Shown here piece by piece: positions 11,975-26,900 of a stretch of 64,000 bases of DNA. The translations under genes were made by a program, and so were the position numbers. Each line of letters opens with the position of its first letter. The stretch's first letter is position 1. The stretch spans positions 6,065,501-6,129,500 of the forward strand of contig NC_091873.1 of NCBI RefSeq assembly GCF_019399895.1, read 5' to 3'. A model generated the notes under the pieces. It made no database searches. It had not been told where the DNA came from and was given only the letters and a program-made list of their open reading frames with translations. Origin of the DNA: Cardiocondyla obscurior. Lineage: Eukaryota > Arthropoda > Insecta > Hymenoptera > Formicidae.

Positions 11975-14900
11975 GTAAGCTGCGTTTTTTTTCTTTTTTT
12001 TTTTTAATTTATAATCAGATGTATTAATACCGACGACAGCTCATCTTTACCGTCATATACTTTTAATTTAAAAGTTTTCTTGCAACGTTTTTTTAATTAA
12101 CTTCTTATATCAGAATTTATGTATATCTAAACGATACTTGTTTTATCTCTCGTCAAATATATACTTTGTAACACGCATCATCGATCTGGTTTTTACTAAC
12201 CAAGTTATGAAATCATCGATTCGAAGAACTCGTGAGATTTGCATTATGTCTCGATCGGAACGTAATTGTGTAATTAATCGTCACTAATTTCTTTCCTTCA
12301 AAACAAAATACATAAAAATATTCTTACTTAAATATAATTTTTATTCACAAAACCAGTTCCCTACGCGGCTGTTTTTCCTTTTAAAATTTATATTTTACAC
12401 TCGGCATATCCACGATCTCGATGACAAAACGTAGAAGGAAATTCGAAAGAATTATTGCAAACCGGTTTCTCCCACAAAAAGAATTATACACGAAATTATA
12501 TATTTCATGCATTTGATGCACGCTTGTAATATGTAACGCAAATGGTTTTAATAAAGTCACGTTACGTAATAATTTCCATTTGAATTTGAAATCTTGTCAA
12601 ATTTAAATTACACCGAGGAGTAAAAAGCTGGAGTGATTGGCGCTTAAGTCTACGCGTCCGCGGAACAGCTTGTAGCCGATGCATAAATTTTCCATCCTAC
12701 TTATCAATTCATAGGAAAAAAATATATATATATAAAAAAATGGAAAATACGCTATACGGCATGCACATTTGACAGTAATTGTCGTGTACAGAATCAATAG
12801 TTTCGTTTCGCGATTCAGCTGATAATTAGCAGCGCTACGAGATGCATGATGATGGATTTAGCCGATACAATCATCCATACAAATACGTAAATATGTATGC
12901 GATACATACGGTATACGTATTACAATTTGAATTTCGAAATGAATTGGCTCACCGAAAATTTATTCGCCGGCTCGAATTGCGGGGACGGCGGGGGGAGGGC
13001 TTGCATTTATCGCGCCGCTGTAAACTGATATCGCACTATGCTCTATAGGTCCGGGGCTCGTGAGCATTTCGGCCGTTCTGTGCGTATTTTTCCCGCGATA
13101 TATTTCCGCGCGGTATAAGTATATACGTATATACGCGTAACGAACGCCGATGTCGTTTAAATGGTAATCGCGCGGTAATGCTGATTCGACGCCTCGGCTT
13201 TCTAGCCTTTTTTTTATTTTTTTTTTTTTTCGGGAGAAAAAAAAGAGAGGGGGGGGACCAATTACGGTTTGCCAGGAACGACCATTTATATAGAGAAAAT
13301 CCTTTTTCAATTTCCATGAGATCCTTACTCGTCCTGTGTTTGCTTCGGTATCTCGCTCGCAAGAAAAACGAGACGTTATCGATACCATTTGAAATTCAAT
13401 ACGTGAATATGATCGCTCGTACTAGACGATGATTAATTTTTAAAACGCAATACGCTTATTTCCTCTCAACATCTCAGGAATCAATAAAGAGATAATTTAA
13501 TTTTCAAGAGATATAAGAGAGCGGGAGGGGGAGGAGGAGGGCCTCTAAATAGCTACATTTCGCAAAATTGAAACTACCTTCGAAAATCTCGTAATGCATA
13601 CCTAAAGCGCGTAAATGTTTAACGTGAAAAAGCCGAGTCAGGAACTCGACAACTGGAATTAGTATCAAAAAGCATATATTTCGGTAGTAAATCACTACGA
13701 TGCATGCACCAGTTGCACATTCGCGAGGAATTAAGTTTCAAAGAGAATTCGCGAGCGGTGGGAGCTCGATTGCACCGACTCAGATTAAAGTTTCGACAGA
13801 GCTTCCTTTCCCTGCTAAGTAGAATTAATTTCTGCCGCGCGTTAAATACACGACGTACGACTTCCCCCGAATGAAAATTTCAAGCGGCGCGATCGTAGAA
13901 CGCCAAAAAATTGCAATTGGATTATTGTGCACCTCCAGGTCCTGACGCCGTCCTCGGGTCTTCTGGACTTCGCCATAAGTATGCGACCGGATTACCATCG
14001 CGCTATCATCGATACCGTGCGATACTACGGTTGGAAGAAAATCATCTACCTCTATGACTCCCACGATGGTAAGTCCTTTACCCTGTGGCTCTCTCTCTCT
14101 CATGCATTTCTCATTTTACAGCGCGTAGCCGCGGGCTGCGGCGCATACCGCTCTCGGTGCAGCCCGCCGCCTTTTCTCGCCTCCGCCCCGGCGATATTTC
14201 TCTTTTTATTATATCTGCCAAGTAGGCTCGGTCTCTTGTGGCCAACTTTGCCGATATCGTAGACGTGGGGGATATCGAGTGGATTCCCCGACTTCTGTGC
14301 GGAATAAAAACCTTACGTATTCGGCCCGGTATAGCGTATCTTTTGTATATCTACGTGAAGATATATATATATATGTATGTATATGAGCTTGTAAGGCAAA
14401 TGCTGGAAGCGCGATACAATCAGAGTTCCCGGCCAATTAATTCCGTAGAGAAAGGAAAAGAATTATTGCTTTCGTTAAGTCTGCGGTTACCGCGATTCAC
14501 TTTTAAATTTCAAAATAAAATTCTAAATTCTGTTTGATATGCATGTTTAGACATGTGTATGTTTGCCACGTGTATATTTTAATGTTGTATTTTATACATG
14601 CATGCATTTTGATTGTTCGCAAATATTTGTTGTATGGCACGATACATGAAATTATACGTGAGACTATTTTTCCAAAATTTCGATAGAAGTTCCAGCGGGT
14701 CTAAAATAAACTCCGAGACGATACGCGAATTAAAGTTTTGGACTGAAATCATGTAAGCGGAATAATGCATATTATGAAATATGGTCACGGTCCATGCCTT
14801 CTCGCGGCATATTTCTACTTGAAAGTGAATTACATCATGAATATGTTACGTCTAATTAACTTTACTTATATATATTGCTTACTTCCTCCACAGTTTCTTT

Positions 14901-17900
14901 TCTTAAAATAAAATGGTTCTCGGCTGACTCGAGGAATTGTAATTATTCGTACTTTAATATCTGCTGCTCGCAGTTTAAAACGCGAAATAAAAAAAAGTGT
15001 AGGCACTTGAAACAAACTTACGGATACTATTGTTTTACAATTTTTATGCAGCTGCAATAATGATCACTTAATTCCTTTTAATCTTTACGTAACGATATTT
15101 ATATATCAGTAATCGCGTGGGAAAAAAATATTAAACCTACACCGACGCACGCGTTCGAGACAAAAGTAGCGAAACGTATTACGGTCACGCGAAAGACAAA
15201 TTGCACGTGGTTGCGAATAAAATTTTTGTCTCTTTTACTTTTTCATCTTTTCCTTTTTGTTTAATTTATATACGTAACATTCCAGCAAAATACAATTGCT
15301 ATTAATTCGAAGTACGTCGGTCGGTACCATTTGAATCGTTGGCTCGGCAAGTTCGCCGTTTTAAAGAAACGCCGTTCCGCGATGCTACTATTTGTCATGC
15401 TATAATACTTCGGCGCAGAGCACATTCGATTCTAAGAGCCTGACGAAAATTGTCGGCATCGCCGTGATCAGCTCGGATTTCCCGAATGCGCTTTGCTCAC
15501 GTAACTCGAAACGGCAGCGGAGCGGTAACTAGCGCAAATTGTAACAAGAATCTCTTCCCCGATCTGTTTCGTACGAAATCTCACGTCAATCTTGATGCTG
15601 GAGGCGAAGCGACAGCGGTTTAATTACTTAATTAATGGAACGTGGAAGTAACTTTGACTGAACGAAACGATTAATCACCGCGGATTGCTAGACAGTTTTG
15701 TATCTCGCCTGACTTCCGGCCCGTTATAACTTGGTCACGTGCCTCGGGCACGAGAAAGCCATTTGGAATTCCTCGAGCCGACCAATTGCTCTTCTTCGAC
15801 AAACTCCGATAAGAACGAGCTTGAGGTAGTCTAGTATCGCGGAAACGGAGGGAGTTTAATTACCGAATGCAAATGCAAATATACTTTAGGGACTATCGTG
15901 CTGTCTCCGCGCGCTGAACGACCTCTTTCCTTCCCACCTCCCGCCCTCATCTCATCCCGCCCGTTCCAGTTGTCGCTATCTGACGTAGTTTAACCATGCC
16001 GTTTCCCGATTAAAGCAGGTACGAGGAAAGGAGCAAGATGACGAGTATTCGGAGAATCATCTGGATTTCATAACTAGTTTCTCCCTTCTTTTTTTACTTT
16101 TTTATCAAATTTTTTTCTCTCCTTTTCTTTATCTCACTTATCCCGATCTTTCTCAGGTTGATACCTCGCGGATAATACTTTGCGTATCTGAGTTAATAAC
16201 GCGATATAATTTGCAAAAAAAGTATCATGTGAATTATAAAATGCGTAATTAAAAAAAAAAAAGAATTACTTAAATATCGACTCATCTAATGTACACCGCA
16301 TGGTTCTCGCAAATTATAACCGCGTAACAAAACGAGAGATAAAAATTTGAAAAGATAATTTATATTATTTTTAATATGTTTAAAAATTAAACTACTGCAA
16401 ATAAAATTTATAATAAACGGTTATTAGATATGATCGCGATTAAAAATCTAAACGCCGCAGATGCGTAGGAAATATTTAAATATTCATTGACTAAGTAATA
16501 TGCGTCTCTATTGTAACGCGTATTCCTTGAACAAATTAGCCAATTAACTTTCATAGATCTTGACCTTAGTGATAAAAAGGTGTTTTAAATAATAAAACCG
16601 CTTTTTAATATTTAAAGACACGTCACGTCGCGTAATTGACACGTCAGGCGATTGAAACGCGCAGGAATATTAATATGCGAAGACCATGCAGATTGCGACA
16701 AGAAGAGGTAAATTATCAAGTCGAGATGAACACAAGAATGCCACGTGCTTTGAAAAACTGCGCGCAGTTTCTCAGTATTCTCAGCGTATACGCGGCCGGG
16801 AATCACGTGGCATAACGACAATGACGCCCTTAAATCAATCTGACACGCGATGTTGCTCGCGTCGGAGCATCACTGATGTAACTTCGAAGTTAAGACACGT
16901 CAGATGTTTCCTCAATTGCGCCGTTGCGCCAGTAAAATGAATCGGCCAGGTCGGCCGTTCGCATTCAACTAGAACCGATTGCGCGAGCGATCCAGAGAAA
17001 GTTCGGTAAAATTGCGGCTCCGCGAGATTTACTTGCCGGCGATATTAAATGTTTACGCTAGGCTTCTACTTAATGCCTTTAAAACTCGGCTACGTCAAAC
17101 CGTCGGTGTCCCGGCGAAAGTTAATACCGCTGACATTTAGAGACGGCATCCACGAATTATTTCTGGAATTTCAGACGCAGAAAACTTACGGGCGCTCGAT
17201 AATATATATGTTAGAAAAATTCCCGGCACTTCAATGTTATCCACATTAAACGTAAAATTAACCCGCAACCTGGCATGACGTTGCTCAAGGATGGAAATGA
17301 CTTTTTCCCGAACAAGGCTTCGCGTTTTTTTTTTATTTTAAATTTTTTCTTTTCTTTTCTTTTCCTTCTTTTTTGTCTCCCGAGGTTGAAACCCAATGTG
17401 AATAATTTTTATATTTTTTTTTTTGTACTTTCAAGAAATAATTTCGTAATTCCATTCACGTTTATCCTTCTTAAGATTTCCTCGATTAAACAGCGAAAAT
17501 CGCCGACGGTGACATAATGACTGGAATAAAAATATGCAATTTGCATTTCTCGCTTGGTATTCACTCAGATAAGGTATTGAATAAACATGACACAGCCATA
17601 GGATAAACGTTTATAGATTGCGTTCTCGCTTTCAATTAACAAATGTTTACATGTGGGAGAGGAAACGCGCGTGTTATTGCGTTTATCCTAAAGTTAAACC
17701 CGGCAGAGTCAATAATAACGAATTAATAGCGAGCGGTATCAGTTTTGCCAGGCATTCCTGCCGTTTGGCGGCTAAATCGTCGTCCGCCGAAGTAGTAAGA
17801 GGGGGGAAAAGAAAAAAAAAATCACGGACCGTCGGGGCCGGAGCAATTTTCGAAAGCCCGCGATACGTGAGCATACGTGCTCCGCAACGCCCGGCGCAAG

Positions 17901-20900
17901 GCGGCTAACCGATAGAACGGAAGTGCGATATGAAAAACTATACAGAAAAAGCCTTGCGCGCGCGAGAAATAACACGGGAAAGTAATTAGCGGTTACGGCC
18001 CACATTGTCGTGCGGGAGGGGGAGGGGGATTCGATTAAAATCGCGCTGACGTGCCTGCGTATCAGAGTCAGGCTCAGTTTCCTTTCCGGCGTCTTTCAGA
18101 ATGACAACGACGTCGTTGTCGTCGACGCGCGTCGAGATCTCGGCGTCTCGTTCTCGACTATCGTGGTAGTGACAGGTGCTTTATCAAAGTGAACTCTCGA
18201 TATAATTATTTCGGCGAGCACACTTTCGCTGGGTGCTCCGTGCATTTCGAGGAAATTAGAGGATTAATCCGAAACGAAATCCAGTCCGTGAAATATATCG
18301 CTCGAAATTCATAATTTAAAAAAATAAAAACGGAAGGAACTTTGAAACTTCCCGTTGTTAGTGCTATTGTGAGATAATTAAAAATAGGTACAAAGCAGAA
18401 GTAATTTGTTATTAAAAAAAAAGAAAAGAAAAGAAAAGAAGCAACAATAAAAAAATTTCTCCGATTAATTCACTTTTCCTCACGAAAAAATTTTCACTTC
18501 GAAATTCCATCTTTGAAACGTGATAAGATACGATTTAATTATTTATGCATTATTCGTATGCATGTATGCGCAGTTCAAATGCGGCTATTAAAAAAAAAAA
18601 AATTGTAATAAGTATTAACCGCCAGACAACTAGGATTAAAAAAATTTTCCTCGCGGATTATCTCTAAATATGGTGTTAAGAATTAGCATCAAAGATTTAG
18701 AATGTTTACGGAAGTAAACAACACGTAATTAATATTACTGTGATCTCGAGGTTCTTTGTTTGAATCGTGAGCAAAAATTATGATTCGGATGCCACTCTCC
18801 GTTTAATATCCATCGAATGGCATGATCGAGTAATTTCCAATTACGTCAACTATCTTCCGTGATTAAGTAATAGCTCGCTGATCAAGGCGAATTAAATCCT
18901 CGCAGTGATAATGGCGTGTCATTGTTAAATCAGGTGTAACGACGTGATTGAGATAAAATATGCGTGTTTGCATAATGACTCTTATGTATATCTGTCAATT
19001 AATAGGGTCGTCGTTCGTTTGAGCTTCGCGTTAACGAAAGCGCGCAACCGCATAAGCGTAATGATTTATTATATTCGCTACGAGACTAATAAAACATAAC
19101 GATATAGCAACAGCTTAATTAACACAATAGATAATATCGATTGCTTTAAATTAATTAAAAAATGATCATATATTAATAACTACTTTTCCAATAGAATTCG
19201 ACTAATTGTTTTATCTATATTTTTAAAAATATTTTTCCCTAACGAGAGTATAAAGGGTCATTTGTTGTTTTTCAATTTTTAATATTATAATTATTTTCAT
19301 TGCCTTCGGAATAAAAATTAACACTTTAATTAATTAATTAATTTAAATATAAAATTAAATTAAAAAAAAAAAAAAATTAATGTACGCGTGATTTTAGTTT
19401 CTGAAAATAATAACACCCTTATTTATAATTTATAATTTCAAGCATTCTGTTTAATAAATCAATTATTGCCTTACGTTAATGAAAAACAAAACGTATTCAG
19501 CGAAAATAATTATAATTTATCGCAAACCGATGGGACCGCTCGTCCTAGGAGGCTACGATTAACCGTTCATCGACTATACAGCCGAGATGAGATATCGTGC
19601 ACCTCCGCGAACGTGGCGACCTTGGGGTAGTAAGCGTGGGCCTTTCCTTCTTGCACCTCGTTGATGATAAGTGGCCGGACGATGGGAAACGTCGCGGCAT
19701 AAAACCGCCGATGCAACGACTCTGGTGCGTTCTGATCGTTTCGGCAACCAGTTTGAGCAAAACAAAAGGACGTAAACTAACTGGTTTTGAGAATTTGACC
19801 GGTTTTATGAAGGTTTCGGAGAAAATCAGGTACCAGAACCAGACTAGAGATTCTCAGAAGTGATTCTAAATATCACTTGATCATTTGGTCAAGTTAAATG
19901 CTCTTTTCGCACGGTTCTTCGTACGCCGGCTCGAATAACTAAAGCCTTTTTCCCATAGTCCGCTTTTACGAGAACCGAATATCACGCGCTATCGCCGCAG
20001 TCGCGATCCGTGTATTATTAGAGCAATAAATCTTTTTAATTATCGTTATGCAGTTGCGCGGTGAACATTGTCAACGTGTTAGCGTTTTCTAGTCGTTATG
20101 AAACGTAGAAGGACAAACTGTTTCATGGAATACAATGTTTTTTGCACGCGAAAAACAATGCAATGCAATTTTAATTGTTATAATGAGTACTGTTGGAGTT
20201 GCCGGTTCTATTTTAAGAGCGTAAAAATATTTTCTGATACGTACTGTCGAAAATGGTAGTGCAAGGCACGAATAAAACGGTACACAGTCGTAAGTTTAAT
20301 TGTAAACGTTATTGCAAAATCTGCAATTGTAGTTTTACATATACCTGTTCATTTACATTGTACCTATCGCCTGTCATTTTTTAAATTGCTTTAATCGCTG
20401 TCTTCCTATATAATTATTTCTGAATAATCAGGCATTGATAAATTATATAAAATGTATTAAGTAAAAATTTAAAAGTGAATGTTCTGTCGTATGTCAATTA
20501 CAATTGTTTAAAGATTTTTGTTTTAAAATCTAATAATCACATAATTAAAAGAAAAAAGAAAAAAATATATAAAAAATGTTTTTATATAAAAAAATAAAAA
20601 AAAAAAAAGTAGATAAATATACAACACAGTTATTTAGAAAACGACAGTAGTAAAGCAACAATTGAGAAAATTACAGGTGATAAGTTCAGTAATTAAGTAT
20701 AACAGGCGTACACAAAACTACAGTTCGGGACGCTTTGTTAGTAACTATTTGCGACTGAAATTTTCAAAGCTTGTGTCACTTTATTCGCGCCGAGTCAAAG
20801 TGTGTATGATTTTCAAGGCAATAAATTCATGTTAAGGATCGCGCTTGGTTCGACCCTCCCCCGTCACTTAATAGGCGTATTGTATGGTGGCCCATAAACT

Positions 20901-23900
20901 GTCGCTTTGGGAGGCATCGCGTCGCGTACCACAAAGCAAGAGCAAGTGCTCTCCGACCGCGGCGGGCAGCGGTCATGCGTGCAGACGTAGCCAGTTTACA
21001 CGTGTGACCGTATCGCACCCTTACTCGAGAGATATGTGGCGCGGAATCTAGTTAGTGCCCTCGTTGGCTTTATCTCCGTTATCTCCGTTTGGCTCGGAGG
21101 TCGGCCGTGTAGCCAGATTAGAAAGATGAACCTAACCCGCGCGCGTCCGCGCCGCTTTCGCGATCGCGACGATAACCAAAGATGGAATTTCGTATTTTTC
21201 GAAACACGCGTAAAACCTTCCGCGACGTTTCAGCGTTTTCGACCTCAAGGAAAATACGCGCAGGCTGGACGAAATAAATTTTAATCGTTCACGTAATTGA
21301 GCATAATGGACCGCGGCATATTGCGGCAAATATTGATTGGCTTCGTATGTAAGTATTCAGAGGGAACGGCGCCGATATTTGAAACTTAATCCGTTATGAA
21401 TGATATCCGGGGGAAAACTCTTACGGTGTAATCGCTTCCTAGGCAGCATTTTAATCATCGATTGCGGCCTCCATGAAGGATGGAGCACGCCGACTATACC
21501 AAAGTTCAACGGCGAGGACCCTTTAAAAGTGACATCCGACGAGATTGCTTGGATCGTAAACCTCATGTATGTGGGAGTTGGCATTGGTTCGCTAGTGCCT
21601 TTCATACTGATGGACAATATCGGACGTAAGGGAACCCTACTAGTCACTACGGCACCGAAGATTCTCTCGTGGATTTTCATCGGACTATCTACGTCTGTGC
21701 CGTTCATATACGTTGGACGGATACTAGCCGGCATCGGATGTGGCATAACGTACGCCGTAATGCCGATGTATCTCGGCGAAATCAGCAGCAAGCGGACCAG
21801 AGGTCCCTTAGGTGTGGTATCAGCTGTTTTAAATGCGTCATCGAATACCCGGCGCTTAATTAAATTTTTATCCTGACTTTAATATTAATTTTTTTAATAT
21901 TAATATTCATTGTTTTCTACGTAAACGTTAGATATTTATTCGTTAACTTTAAATACGTCGACATTATTTCGCGTTTTGAAAAGAAATATTAATTATTTTT
22001 ATATAATTTACATATTTTACGTTTAATATACGTGATTACAATTACAGCTACAGATTAAGTGGCGCGTATGTCGATGCATCGCATTTAAACGGTTTTGCTC
22101 GCGATTAGTTAATAATTCATAAAAGCATCATTGAACAAGGCAAGACCTTTAGGTACTTTAATGGCCGTTCTACTCAACATCGGGATGCTGCTCATCTACG
22201 CGATCGGTCTTTGGATCAGTCGATTTACAATGGCGATGATAAGCGTGTGCGCGCCGGTGTTTTTTCTACTGACTTTCATGTGGCTGCCCGAAAGCTCGGT
22301 GTTCCTCACGCGGAAGAATAGACTCGGACCCGCGGAGAAAACTCTACAGTGGGCACTGGGTAAAGAGAACGTCGAGGCAGAGCTCGAGGAGATCAAAAGA
22401 ATCGTGGAAACCGAGGACAAGTGCGGCAAAATGACTCTCAGAGAGATGTTCAAGGAGTGCTTTACTAAGGCGCAGAACAGAAGGGCATTCCGTATCGCCC
22501 TGATATTATTGAGCGGGCTGACATTGACCGGCGCGTCGCCGGTGCTCGCCTACCAGTCGTACATATTCGACGAGGCCGGCTTCGAGATCTCGATCAATGC
22601 CAGCATAATTATGACGGGCGTCGCCATCGTACTCGCCGGCATCACCTGCGTGTCGGTGGTGCGATTCGCGGGTAAGAGGCTACTGCTGCTGATCGCCGCG
22701 CCGATTTGCGTGGTATCGCTTACGACGATATCTATTTTCTTCGAGCTACAGTCTAGCGGCTACGACGTCTCCCACTTCAAGTGGGTGCCTACGGTTTTCG
22801 TCGTGATTTACGTTCTCGGCTTTGGACTCGGCCTTAATCCGATACCGCTGGCGTATATCGGGGAGATCTTCGGCGTCGAGGTCAAAGTACCCGCCGCGAT
22901 GCTCAATGCTCTCTATTACGCTATAAGCACATCGGCCATTGTCAAGTTTTATCAGGTACGTTGACGTCTGTGTAAGAATCAATTTTGTTTTCGCGAACGG
23001 GAGCGCGGTAAGCGGGTTATCGGCAGCAACGATCAGTTAAGAGGTTTAACCAAAAAGGATTCTTTGCTTCGTAATAGTATTATACAGCACTGTACGATAT
23101 AACATCGGTTAGTAGTCCTGACGGCCGAAAAGGAGGATCTCTTTGCTTTTAATAATGTTATAAAATATTACGTTACGACCTCTATAAATATGCAAATTAC
23201 ATCATTTTAATAAGCGATCGGTATCTTATTGCCTATTAAAAAGATCTGGAAAGATACGGAATATTTCTTATTTTATACGGAATATTAGATTTGCAATTTT
23301 AATATTAAATAGCCGTATCGATTATTTAAAAGCTTTCTTATTACAAACGCGTATATATTGCATTCCTCTAATAAATTAAATGGCGCGTTATACGGTTAAA
23401 ATATAATGGGAAATAATTTTTTCAACCTTACGCGACTCTATTTTTTTTCGTTCTTCTATTATTAATATTATGTGACATAATATAACAGCAGGCACCATTT
23501 GTATTGTTTGTAGGTCACGCAAGAGTTATATGGCACGTTTGCACCATTATGGACGTTCACCGCGATAACGTTTCTTATATGGGTATTAATTTACTTATTT
23601 GTACCCGAGACCGAAGGCAAAACACTGGAAGAGATACAATTGGAATTGCGAGATAAAGAGTGACGGGATGTCTAGACAAGTTGAATAAAAACGCAAACAG
23701 GCGTGGCATTATAAACAATCCAAAGATCGTTAAGTCCACTTTTTACAGCGCATATCTAACACGCGAAATAAGTCTTGGCTCAATTTCATTGATATCAACG
23801 CTCGAGAACAATTAAAAAAAAGATTAAAAAAAGATATTTTCGTTCCTGTTTAAATTGTAACTTATAGTCCGGTGTTCATTTTTAAAACGCGCGCAATTGT

Positions 23901-26900
23901 TATAATTTATGTGTACGCATTTACAATTAGACGGACGAATTAACTAATTGTGATACGATGCATATGCAAGTGCGTATCGAAAAGTAGATATGGCGTTTTC
24001 GTACGTAACCCTAGGCGGCAGAGGCAGGGGATGAGAGAACGGGGAGAAATCAGTCATCGGCAATCCGGCCGGCGCGGTACATACATGGGGGTACATGTGA
24101 AACTCAACGTGCACGAGGTTAAAGTCACGTTCGCTAGCTGCCGGCGCCATATCTGCCTATCAGCGTGCATTAATGTAGAATATTAACGTAGAAAACCAGG
24201 TGACGAAAAATATATTTTGAATATAAAATTAGAAATAATAAATTATTTAAAAAGTTTGAATAAGAAAGGACATTTTAATGATTTTGCTTGAGATTTGTAT
24301 CAATGCCTAACTTAATTAGCATCGTTATATTTTCATATGCAGAAAATATGTATGTGTATATATATATGCAATAGTTTGCATACTTTTAATTTTAGCGTAG
24401 ATAGTAAGATAACAAAAGTGACAAAGAAAAATTAAATACTTTTGTGACTAAGTTAGTATAAAAAAAGAGAGAGAGATAAAAATTAAATATAACTGCCTTT
24501 AACAATTTAATAAATGTTTGTTAATAACGATATATGTATAGTATATACTTTGTTGTACGGTATACTACTGTTAAATTTAATTCCGCGTTTTCTCAGGTAA
24601 CTGAATGAAGTTTCCGAAACATTTAGTGTTCATATACGCTTCTAAGTATTTACAATTATAATTATTTGCGTACTTAAAACCCATTTAAAATCCAATTAGC
24701 ACAATTTTTTTTTTTCTATTAAACTTTTAGATCAAAGAACTGTTTTGTATTTTATTATTTATTCCATGTGTTTTCGCGCAAAGTTACAAAACTGCAACAT
24801 CGATAATGGGCGTTAAATCGCATTTCAAGTTGATGAAAGCACTAGGGAGGGAAAACGACGCGAGGGAAAATCATTGGTCTTGTTTGATCGTAAAGCTCCA
24901 ACTCTGTAAAGAGAATCGTTTAGTAGCGATACCGTATACGACGAGATTCGTACGTTAGATCGGGCAAGTTGAGTTCTCATTAAAAACACGTTTGCAACGG
25001 GAATTCGTTGGCACTTCTTAATCCTGTCTTAAAACTCTACCCTTTGAAAAATCGGCAAATATCTCCCATCGCGCGTTATTAAATATTACTTTCGCATCGA
25101 ACGTCGCGTAATTTATAAAAGTAAAATTCAGCGCAAGTAATTATTTAACTTAATTTCCCTACGCTACCGCACAATTACGATTAACGTCGTTTAACTATTT
25201 CGACCTCACCGCATAAATATTCCCGAGAAAGTTATTAATAAATACTGCTAAAGCACATTTTCCTGCGGGCGTGTAAAACGCCACGTTAAATTGTTCGTTT
25301 TATTCGCGTGAAAGATTGAGGAGACTTTAGTGCTAACGACGAAGTGGCTTATAAATTTTTCGGCCAGCTTATCTTCATACAGAAACACCCGCCGTACTTG
25401 GGGAATAAAAAATGCAACGTTCCCCTGAAATCGGCCCCATCTCGCCGTAAACTGTCCGCGCGATCCCCTCGTATGACCATCTTTGGTTTTTGCTATGTTG
25501 ACGGTGGCTCGTCAGCCTCGGTATATGACGGAACATTGGTAGGACGTGTACGCCGAACGACATGCCTTGAATGCGCTTATTGGCGTTTCCCTCCCGAACG
25601 GTACGTCCGTACGCGCGCGTATCGGTCATACGCATGTATATTTACAATTATGTGAGAGTGCATTTGCCTATATGCGCATATAACTGTTTATCCGGCGATA
25701 CCCTCTCGCGTGATGTATTAGTCCGAACATGTGTGCCCCGGGTACACAAATACGGATTTGAGCATGATTAGATTTAATATTTCAATACGACAGTAACTAT
25801 CTCATATTTCTGTACAAGGAAAGGTGAGAATACGTATCGATATTATTCCGCAACGCCAATTTTTACGACGTTGAAACTGTACGAGTCGAATATAAAAATA
25901 AAAAAAAAACAAGAGAGAGATGTAAGCATTTAGTAAGTAGAACGAAGCTTGTTTTATAATAATTATCTCTAATAAATCCAGTATTTTAAAAATGTATCTT
26001 ATAATAATTATAACTTTAATAAAATAATCCTTTGTAAATGTAAAGTGAAAAAGCGTGAAAATGTTAAAACAGCAAGGAAAAAAATAATAATAAAAAAAAA
26101 AGAGAAAGAGAGAGAGAGAAAGAAATAAAATGTATGTTTCATAAATTGTCTGGATGATTGCAAATTACCGAACAATAAGTGATCGTAATGAGCATAATAA
26201 GGACGAGTGATACGAGATTGAGCGAAACTGGATGTAAACGTTGTCCATTGACCTCGTACATTCCATATACCATGATCTTATGAGCCATCAGTATGACTTG
26301 ACCCTGTTGGGCTGTTCTATGTACATATCTGCTGATATATATCCATACGTACCGGCACCTTGCCCTGTTAAGGGTGTACCGTTGAGCTCAAGTGTGTGCA
26401 TTAGTGGCACGCGTGTGTATCCGTGCTACCGAGCGCGTCTACACACGTGTGCACCTCCACACATGCGGCTGACAGGTATGTACATCTACACATAAATATA
26501 TGTACGTACGGAGGAGACGGCGGAGGGAGAGGGAGGAGGGGGGAGAGGGAGGAAGAGGGAGATCCGAGAGATCCTTCGATAGTGTGCGTTGTATCGCGAG
26601 TACGGCCCCACGTATAAGCTGAGATCAAGATTGATAGGCCACGAGTCGCAACACACACGGGGCATCCACTTAGCGGTGCATTATCCGAATGAGAATGTGT
26701 ACAGGCTGGATCTTACCTAATGCGACGCCCGCAATCCCGGTAATGGCGACCGCTTTGGCCGTCGCGGCCGGCGATCTTCGCCAATCGATAACACCGGCGC
26801 GCGTTCATGTATACCGGTGAGTAAACACGCGAGTTTTTTTTTTTTTCTTGGTTTTTTTTTCTTTTATTTTTTTCCCTCCCGCGCCTATCTGACAGGTATT

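Larger units (their letters stand above)
14069..21305 (+). other. Giant receptor intron, part upstream of the nested transporter
   Basis: First part of a 38,047-bp phase-1 intron (14069-52115). It is mostly AT-rich with (TA)n near 14358-14386 and T-runs near 17326-17360. A palindrome cluster lies at 16738-16813 and a minus-strand coding-like patch at 19567-19737 (both separate entries). About 20850-21300 is a GC-rich block just upstream of the transporter start and could hold its promoter or 5' UTR, but I cannot identify a TATA box or initiator there. Confidence 0.8.

Noticed and set aside
21812..21876. Continuation of transporter exon 2 to the in-frame stop
   Set aside because: Reading on would truncate the protein within TM5; splicing at 21811 to 22153 restores RGPLG-TLMAVL and a full-length family member.
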